DNA of 7,036 nucleotides from a candidate division SR1 bacterium (GTDB taxonomy: Bacteria > Patescibacteriota > Gracilibacteria > Absconditabacterales > Absconditicoccaceae), in assembly GCA_002746475.1 (NCBI GenBank), contig PDOX01000048.1, positions 1-7,036 of the forward strand. Reading direction: 5' to 3'. Of the stretch, positions 1-4,375 are shown piece after piece (within the stretch, counting starts at the first letter, position 1; each line of letters begins with the position of its first letter). Below the pieces are notes generated by a model. That model worked only from the letters and a program-made list of their open reading frames with translations. It had not been told where the DNA came from and searched no databases. The position numbers and the translations under genes were made by a program.

Positions 1-62
1 GAGATTATTGTTAAATGTTAAAAATTAGGCCTTTTAATACTTTAACTAATCTCTCTTTTTTT
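1..62 (+). terminator. Rho-independent terminator of an upstream gene outside the window
   Basis: A long imperfect hairpin fills the left edge. GAGATTA (1-7) pairs with TAATCTC (47-53), GTTAAA (10-15) with TTTAAC (41-46), and TTAAAA (18-23) with TTTTAA (32-37), leaving the loop ATTAGGCC. A T-run follows at 56-62 and more T-rich sequence lies beyond it. The T-run sits on the right, so it would stop + strand transcription entering from the left. The gene it serves is not visible, and the stem could extend further left than the window shows. Confidence 0.7.
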
Positions 63-122
63 GTTACTTTTTTTATTGCACTTCCTCCTTGATTGTAGCG
101 GTCTTTTGTTTTTTTTATTTTT

Positions 123-150
123 TTGCTTTTTTTAAAGATTTATGTATAAT
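123..150 (+). promoter_or_regulatory. Candidate sigma70-type promoter of pflB
   Basis: A perfect TATAAT (-10) lies at 145-150, and a weak -35 (TTGCTT, 123-128) precedes it at a 16-base spacing, directly after long T-tracts. Transcription would start near 157 and give a leader of about 87 bases before the ATG at 244. A second, poorer option is TTGCAA at 182-187 with no well-spaced -10. The genome is so AT-rich that TATAAT matches occur by chance, so this is a moderate call. Confidence 0.45.
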
Positions 151-243
151 TATATGTTCACTAAAAAAATATCAAAAAGGTTTGCAATATAAAATGGTAT
201 TTATATAGTGTAATAGTGTTTTAGATTTATAAAATAAAATTGT

Positions 244-2433
244 ATGGCAAATTTAGATGTAAGAGGTTTTGTTTATGACAACCTTACTCCATATACTGGA
301 GATGCTAGTTTCTTGGCTGGTCCTACTGAGAATACTAAAAAATTATGGGACAAATGTATGGCTATGTTGAAAGAAGAAAGAGATAATAATGGATGTAGGA
401 GTTTTGATGCGGAAACTATCTCTACCATTACTTCTCACAAACCTGGATATATTGAAAAAGATTTAGAAACTGTTGTAGGTTTACAAACTGATGAGCCTTT
501 GAAAAGAGCTATTAAACCTTTTGGAGGAGTGAGAGTTGTAGATATGGCATTGAAAGAAAGATGAGGAGAATTGCCTGAAAGAGTACATGATATTTTCAAT
601 TATGCTCAGAATCATAATGATGCAGTGTTTTCTGCGTATGATGCTGAATGTAGACTCTATAGATCTACGCATATCGTTACTGGATTGCCGGATAACTATG
701 CGAGAGGAAGAGTGATCGGAGATTATAGAAGATTAGCGTTGTATGGAGCTGATAAATTAATTGAGGAGAAAAAAGATGATTTCGAGAAAATTTCTGGAAA
801 TATGTCTGATGAAAAAGTGAGATTGAGAGAAGAAATTTCAAAACAAATCAAAGCGTTGAATGAAATCAAAGAAATGGCGCAAAGTTATGGATACGATGTA
901 TCTGGTCCTGCTACTTCTGCTCAGGAAGCGGTGCAATGGGTATACTTTGCATACCTTGCTGGGGTAAAAGAACAAGATGGAGCTGCGATGTCATTAGGTA
1001 ATGTTTCTTCTTTTTTGGATATCTTTATTGAAAAAGATTTGCAGGCAGGAAAAATTACTGAAGAACAAGCACAAGAATTGGTAGATCATTTTGTGATGAA
1101 ATTGAGATTAGTAAGACATTTGAGACCTGCTGCATATGATGAAATATTTGGAGGAGATCCTACTTGGGTAACTGAAAGTATTGGAGGAATGTTCAAAGAT
1201 GGAAAGACAAAAGTTACTAAAACTTCGTTCAGATTTTTGCAGACATTGTATAATCTTGGCCCTTCACCAGAACCAAATTTGACAGTATTATGGAGTGAAG
1301 ATCTTCCAGAAGGATTTAAGAATTTCTGTGCTCAAGTAAGTATTGATACCTCATCTATCCAATATGAAAATGATGATGAAATGAGATGTGTAAGAGGGGG
1401 AGATGATTATGGTATTGCTTGTTGTGTATCATACCAAGAAATTGGTAAAAAAATCCAACATTTCGGTGCGAGATGTAATCTTCCAAAAACATTGCTTTTG
1501 GCTTTGAATGCAGGAAGAGAAGAATCTCATGGTAAAAAAGTAATGGATGGAATTGTCGCTATGGATGATGAAGTTCTAGATTATGATAAAGTAATGGCTG
1601 AATTTAAAAAAGCTATGAAAGAAACTGCTAGAGTGTATGCAAAAGCGATGTATATCATTCACTATATGCACGATAAATATTACTATGAAAAAGCTCAAAT
1701 GGCATTTATGGACTCTGACTATGGAGTAGATATTGCATACGGAGCTGCTGGAATCTCTATTGTTGCCGATTCATTGTCTGCTATTAAATATGCAAAAGTG
1801 ACACCAATCAGAGATGAAAATGGAATCACAAAAGATTTCAAAATTGAAGGAGAATTCCCAATGTATGGAAATGATGATGATAGAGTAGATGATATTGCAA
1901 AAGAAGTACAAAAATTCTTTATGGAAGAAATTGCTCAGTATAAAGGATATAAAAATGCTACGCCTACAATGTCATTATTAACTATTACTTCTAATGTGAT
2001 GTATGGAAAAGCTACAGGTGCGACACCAGATGGTAGAAAAGCTGGAGAACCATTTGCTCCTGGAGCAAACCCAATGCACGGAAGAGATCATACTGGAGCT
2101 ATCGCTTCATTAAACTCTGTTGCAAAACTTGATTATAATTATTCAAAAGATGGTATTTCAAATACCTTCTCTATTATTCCTTCTGCTCTTGGAAAAGAAA
2201 AAGAAGAACAAGTTGAAAACTTGGTAGGAATGATGGATGGATATTTTGGAGCTACTGCACATCATTTGAATGTAAATGTATTGAATAGAGACTTATTGAT
2301 GGATGCCTATGAAAATCCAGAAAAATATCCTCAACTTACGATCAGAGTATCAGGATATGCTGTAATCTTTAACAGATTATCAAAAGCTCATCAATTGGAG
2401 GTTATTGAAAGAACATTCCATCAAAAGATGTAA
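244..2433 (+). CDS. pflB: Pyruvate formate-lyase (formate acetyltransferase), read through one UGA-Gly codon
   Basis: Glycyl-radical enzyme that converts pyruvate and CoA to acetyl-CoA and formate, an oxygen-sensitive cytoplasmic fermentation step. The 729-residue product is slightly shorter than the roughly 760 of E. coli PflB and resembles it along its whole length. Near the start are [15 protein letters not shown] and [10 protein letters not shown]; later come [14 protein letters not shown] and TESIGGM. The adjacent active-site cysteines are C393 and C394 in ACCVS, and the radical glycine is G704 in RVSGYAV, 25 residues from the end as in the family. [10 protein letters not shown] and HLNVNV are also present. 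A TGA at 562-564 (residue 107) would cut the gene in two under the standard code; reading it as Gly joins two halves that both match PflB. The ATG at 244 fits the family N-terminus but has no clear Shine-Dalgarno sequence. It stands alone: no pflA activase or formate transporter is in view. Apart from the single TGA, its glycine codons are ordinary, mostly GGA. Trp codons are TGG at conserved sites. Confidence 0.96.
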
Positions 2434-2439
2434 AAACAA

Positions 2440-2467
2440 TGGTTAATTGTTAGTGGTTAATTATTAA
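2440..2467. repeat. Two-copy tandem repeat of a 14-mer
   Basis: TGGTTAATTGTTAG (2440-2453) is followed immediately by TGGTTAATTATTAA (2454-2467), with 12 of 14 bases identical. It lies just after the pflB stop codon and ahead of the palindrome at 2469. It is short and AT-rich, so it could be simple slippage or the edge of an inserted repeat unit. Confidence 0.5.
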
Positions 2468-2468
2468 T

Positions 2469-2547
2469 GTCATTCTGAGGCTTTGCTGAAGAATCCATGA
2501 TATCTGTTCTTGGACTCTTCGCTTCGCTCTGAGTGACAGATCAGAAT
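2469..2547. repeat. Imperfect palindrome of the GTCATTCTGAG dispersed-repeat type
   Basis: The left arm, beginning GTCATTCTGAG and ending GAAGAATCC (2469-2496), is mirrored by the right arm, beginning GGACTCTTCGCTTCGC and ending GAGTGAC (2512-2536). TCAGAAT at 2541-2547 can also pair with ATTCTGA at 2472-2478. From memory, sequences of this form recur between genes in many unrelated bacterial genomes, but no second copy is in this window. It is more GC-rich than the bases around it. It could fold in the 3' end of the pflB transcript, ahead of the true terminator. Confidence 0.55.
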
Positions 2548-2554
2548 AATACGG

Positions 2555-2601
2555 AAAACTCTCTTAGTTACCAAACTAGGGGAGTTTTTCTTGTTTTTTT
2601 T
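2555..2601 (+). terminator. Rho-independent terminator of pflB
   Basis: AAAACTCTCTTAGTT (2555-2569) pairs with AACTAGGGGAGTTTT (2574-2588) through about 15 pairs, some of them G-U, closing a four-base loop. T-rich sequence follows to 2601. It lies about 120 bases after the pflB stop codon. Confidence 0.85.
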
Positions 2602-2619
2602 GGAAAAAATAATTTTCTC

Positions 2620-2647
2620 TTGTAATTTTGCTAAGTAAAATTATTCT
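2620..2647 (+). promoter_or_regulatory. Candidate promoter for the structured leader and pilin gene
   Basis: TTGTAA (2620-2625) and TATTCT (2642-2647) are spaced 16 bases apart, each matching four of six consensus bases. The predicted start, near 2654, coincides with the first base of the long hairpin that follows, which makes the pairing more believable than the match scores alone. Confidence 0.4.
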
Positions 2648-2653
2648 AAACTT

Positions 2654-2791
2654 GCCAAATATAAATTAAATTCGCATATTATTTGAATCTTTTTCAGGTA
2701 ATAAAAAGGCGGCTGCCTAGCTAGTCTTTTTTGCTTGAAGAAGATATGCGATATTTATGTTTGGCGACACGAATGGGTAGTCGTCTTTTTT
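2654..2791 (+). ncRNA. Candidate structured leader or small RNA before the pilin gene
   Basis: The segment folds into one long nested hairpin. GCCAAATATAAAT (2654-2666) pairs with ATTTATGTTTGGC (2753-2765), 13 pairs with one G-U. TCGCATAT (2672-2679) pairs with ATATGCGA (2744-2751). CTTTTTCA (2689-2696) pairs with TGAAGAAG (2736-2743). AAAAAG (2703-2708) pairs with CTTTTT (2726-2731), with an apical loop that contains AGGCGGCTGCCT. Nearly every base of the right arm from 2736 to 2765 is paired. A short terminator-like hairpin follows to 2791. I recognise no known RNA family. It could be a regulatory leader of the pilin gene, an independent RNA of about 138 bases, or a small palindromic mobile repeat. 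The pairing is seen directly; the function is inferred. Confidence 0.45.
2763..2791 (+). terminator. Terminator-like hairpin just upstream of the pilin start codon
   Basis: GGCGAC (2763-2768) pairs with GTCGTC (2780-2785), six pairs with one G-U around an 11-base loop, followed by six T (2786-2791). It ends 18 bases before the pilin ATG. It shares GGC (2763-2765) with the base of the preceding long hairpin, so the two structures compete at that point. It could end a small RNA or act as an attenuator. The stem is weak, so read-through is likely. Confidence 0.45.
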
Positions 2792-2809
2792 AGTTATTAA
2801 GAAAATAAA

Positions 2810-3532
2810 ATGCAGAAAAGAGTATTATGATTTACACTTGTAGAGATGTTAATAGTAATTGTGATAATAGGAATACTCGTGGGAGCAATATTGCCGAAGA
2901 TAATGTGAGTAACATCTAGAGCAAGAGATACTAAAAGAGTGATAGATCTGAGAAATGTAGCTATGGCTATACAAAGATATAAAATGGATACTTGAGAATA
3001 TCCAAAATTAAAAAAGATAGTGAACTGAAATGATATTTATAGCCATAGAGATAATCTCTGATTGGCATGAAGTGTGAGTAATTTGCAAGCTAATCTTTGA
3101 GATTATTTAAAAGAAATACCCAAAGATCCATCAAAGACAAATAAAGTAGATATTCTTGTAGATAGTCATTGAGCACAGCATAATTCTTATATGAAAAATA
3201 TGAAACGGTTAACAAAATGAGAATATTACTATCAGATATGAAAGAAAAGTGGAATAGAATTTGCTCTTCTTGTTGCAAAAGTTGAGACTTTATCATCAGC
3301 AAATTATCTATTACTGTATCCTCAAGTTACAAATAAACCATGATCTGCACGATATTTTGCAGGGCATATTTCTGGAATTGGCGCACAACCTATTACATTT
3401 AGAGAACAGTCTCCATATCTTTGTTCATCAGTATATAAAGTAAAAAAGTGAAATGAACAACCAGCAACGGTAGATAATTCAGAATGTAAATATTCATCAG
3501 AAGATCAACTTTATTATATTATGAAAATATAA
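2810..3532 (+). CDS. Type IV pilin-like / GspG-like pseudopilin with 12 UGA-Gly codons
   Basis: The 240-residue product begins with a class III prepilin leader: MQKRVLG, then FTLVEMLIVIVIIGIL, with cleavage expected between G7 and F8 and the conserved Glu at mature position 5. The hydrophobic helix (about 8-31) would anchor and pack the subunit in a type IV pilus or type II secretion-like pseudopilus. After it come a helix with RDTKRVIDLRNVAMAIQRY and a DTGEYPKL segment typical of GspG-type pseudopilins. YLKEIPKDPS and YYYQIGKKSGIEFALLVAKVE follow, then a tail with C205 and C226 that could form a disulfide. Twelve of 18 glycines are TGA (residues 7, 33, 62, 73, 84, 87, 97, 121, 137, 144, 178, 214), so with the standard code nothing recognisable would be called. 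The ATG is preceded by AT-rich sequence without a Shine-Dalgarno. Its own promoter and structured leader suggest a separate unit. No assembly ATPase or prepilin peptidase is in the window, so pilin versus pseudopilin cannot be settled. Confidence 0.9.
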
Positions 3533-3581
3533 AGTATTTAGTAAGATAGTATAATTTATATTTTAAATTCTTCTTAGTTAT

Positions 3582-3608
3582 AAGATTGGGGAAATCTTTT
3601 TTTGTTTT
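3582..3608 (+). terminator. Rho-independent terminator of the pilin-like gene
   Basis: AAGATT (3582-3587) and AATCTT (3593-3598) form a six-pair stem around GGGGA, followed by a T-rich tail to 3608. The stem is short but lies about 50 bases after the stop codon, with no competing structure nearby. Confidence 0.65.
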
Positions 3609-3621
3609 CTTGAAAAGTTTT

Positions 3622-3650
3622 TTTACATAAAAATATTATTTTTGTATAAG
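3622..3650 (+). promoter_or_regulatory. Promoter of the unknown gene at 3733
   Basis: TTTACA (3622-3627) and TATAAG (3645-3650) each match five of six consensus bases at the ideal 17-base spacing. The start would fall near 3657, giving a leader of about 76 bases. An overlapping alternative is TTGAAA (3610-3615) with TATTAT (3634-3639), spaced 18. Either would drive the gene at 3733. Confidence 0.55.
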
Positions 3651-3721
3651 TAAAGTTTTTTTAAGTTATATTAAAAATTTTTGTAGGAAAAAGATTATTT
3701 TTTTTGTGTTTTTTTGGACAG

Positions 3722-3727
3722 AAAGGA
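3722..3727 (+). promoter_or_regulatory. Ribosome binding site that decides the 3733 start
   Basis: AAAGGA lies five bases before the ATG at 3733. It is the only clear Shine-Dalgarno-like sequence among the four genes here, and it favours ATG 3733 over the in-frame GTG at 3706, which has only a T-run ahead of it. Confidence 0.55.
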
Positions 3728-3732
3728 TTTTT

Positions 3733-4230
3733 ATGGATATAATAGAACTATATCACTTTTTATTCTTTTCTTTGTTAACGATGAATACAAGAAATTTTGG
3801 AAAAATTGTTCGTATTAATACATCCTCTGTAAACCTTTCGTCAATTTCACAGAATATTGCAGATGTATGTAGTGCATTGTCAGATTCATTGGAAATGAAA
3901 CCTGTTCAGTGACTAGATTATCATTTTTCTACGACGGTGAATCGTTTAGAGACAGACTTTGTTGATGTTATTGCAGAAAATTTGAGGTCATTAAAACATT
4001 TTCTTGGTAAGTTAGAACAATATATGGTATCTCATCCTGTATCTTATGAAGAAATTCAAACTATTGTATCGTGATGTAATAAAATTGTAGAAAAAGTTGT
4101 TCAGACGAGTAAAAAAGATCGTGAGTTTTTTGCTTTACTTGCGATGCCATGTATGGAGATTAAAACGTTTACTAAAAATATTGCATCAAAGAAACATAAA
4201 AATACTATGCATCATAAAATGGTTGCTTAA
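3733..4230 (+). CDS. Hypothetical helical protein, 165 residues, two UGA-Gly codons
   Basis: I do not recognise a family. In-frame TGA codons at 3910 (residue 60) and 4072 (residue 114) are read as Gly, joining pieces that continue in one frame to TAATAG, a tandem stop. The N-terminus has a short hydrophobic run (LYHFLFFSLL, about residues 6-15), which is too short for a confident membrane helix or signal peptide. The rest is rich in helix-forming residues, with segments such as RLETDFVDVIAENLRSLKHF and VSYEEIQTIV, and ends in a basic tail (KHKNTMHHKMVA). It has two cysteines (115 and 139) and only four glycines. No metal-binding or nucleotide-binding motif is visible. It has its own promoter-like sequence, ribosome binding site and terminator, so it looks like a single-gene unit. 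Whether it works with the downstream ATPase cannot be told. The reading frame is well supported and the function unknown. Confidence 0.75.
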
Positions 4231-4277
4231 TAGCATTTTATGTTATAAACTCTTGAAAAATTATTATACTCTTGTAT

Positions 4278-4353
4278 ACTAGTTATATCTTTATATCCCT
4301 TGTGATACTCTTTGTTATCATATTTGTGTTATATCGTTGTAACTAGTTTTTTT
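4278..4353 (+). terminator. Branched terminator between the unknown gene and the SMC-type gene
   Basis: ACTAGTTA (4278-4285) pairs perfectly with TAACTAGT (4340-4347), and T-rich sequence follows to 4353. The arms enclose a second hairpin, TGTGATA (4301-4307) with TATCATA (4316-4322). GTTATATC also occurs twice, directly repeated at 4282-4289 and 4328-4335. The outer loop is large for a classic terminator, but the position, 47 bases after the stop codon with the T-run on the + strand side, fits one. Confidence 0.5.
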
Positions 4354-4366
4354 AATATTTTAATAA
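4337..4366 (+). promoter_or_regulatory. Weak candidate promoter of the SMC-type ATPase gene
   Basis: TTGTAA (4337-4342) and TAATAA (4361-4366), spaced 18 bases, would start transcription near 4373. That is almost at the GTG at 4376 and implies a nearly leaderless mRNA. The match is weak in very AT-rich sequence, and the -35 overlaps the terminator arm. Confidence 0.25.
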
Positions 4367-4375
4367 TATATTCTC

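Noticed and set aside
84..90. CCTCCTT, resembling the 3' tail of 16S rRNA
   Set aside because: Nothing around it resembles 16S rRNA. Read on the minus strand it is a Shine-Dalgarno-like AAGGAGG, but no open frame follows at a useful distance.
481..672. Minus-strand open frame of 63 residues inside pflB
   Set aside because: It lies opposite well-conserved PflB sequence, has no recognisable product, and is a shadow of the coding strand.
2654..2791. Known riboswitch such as the c-di-GMP class that sometimes precedes pilus genes
   Set aside because: The conserved core of that class is not visible; only the general position before a pilin gene matches.
3090..3302. Minus-strand open frame of 70 residues inside the pilin gene
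   Set aside because: It overlaps the supported pilin frame and shows no family features. The plus-strand frame at 3261-3443 is rejected for the same reason.
2810..3532. Pilin region as a pseudogene full of stop codons
   Set aside because: All twelve interruptions are TGA and none is TAA or TAG; the frame is otherwise intact with a coherent prepilin and pseudopilin pattern, so recoding explains it.
4097..4282. Plus-strand 61-residue open frame overlapping the end of the unknown gene
   Set aside because: It is out of frame with the supported gene, its composition is unconvincing, and it runs into the terminator.
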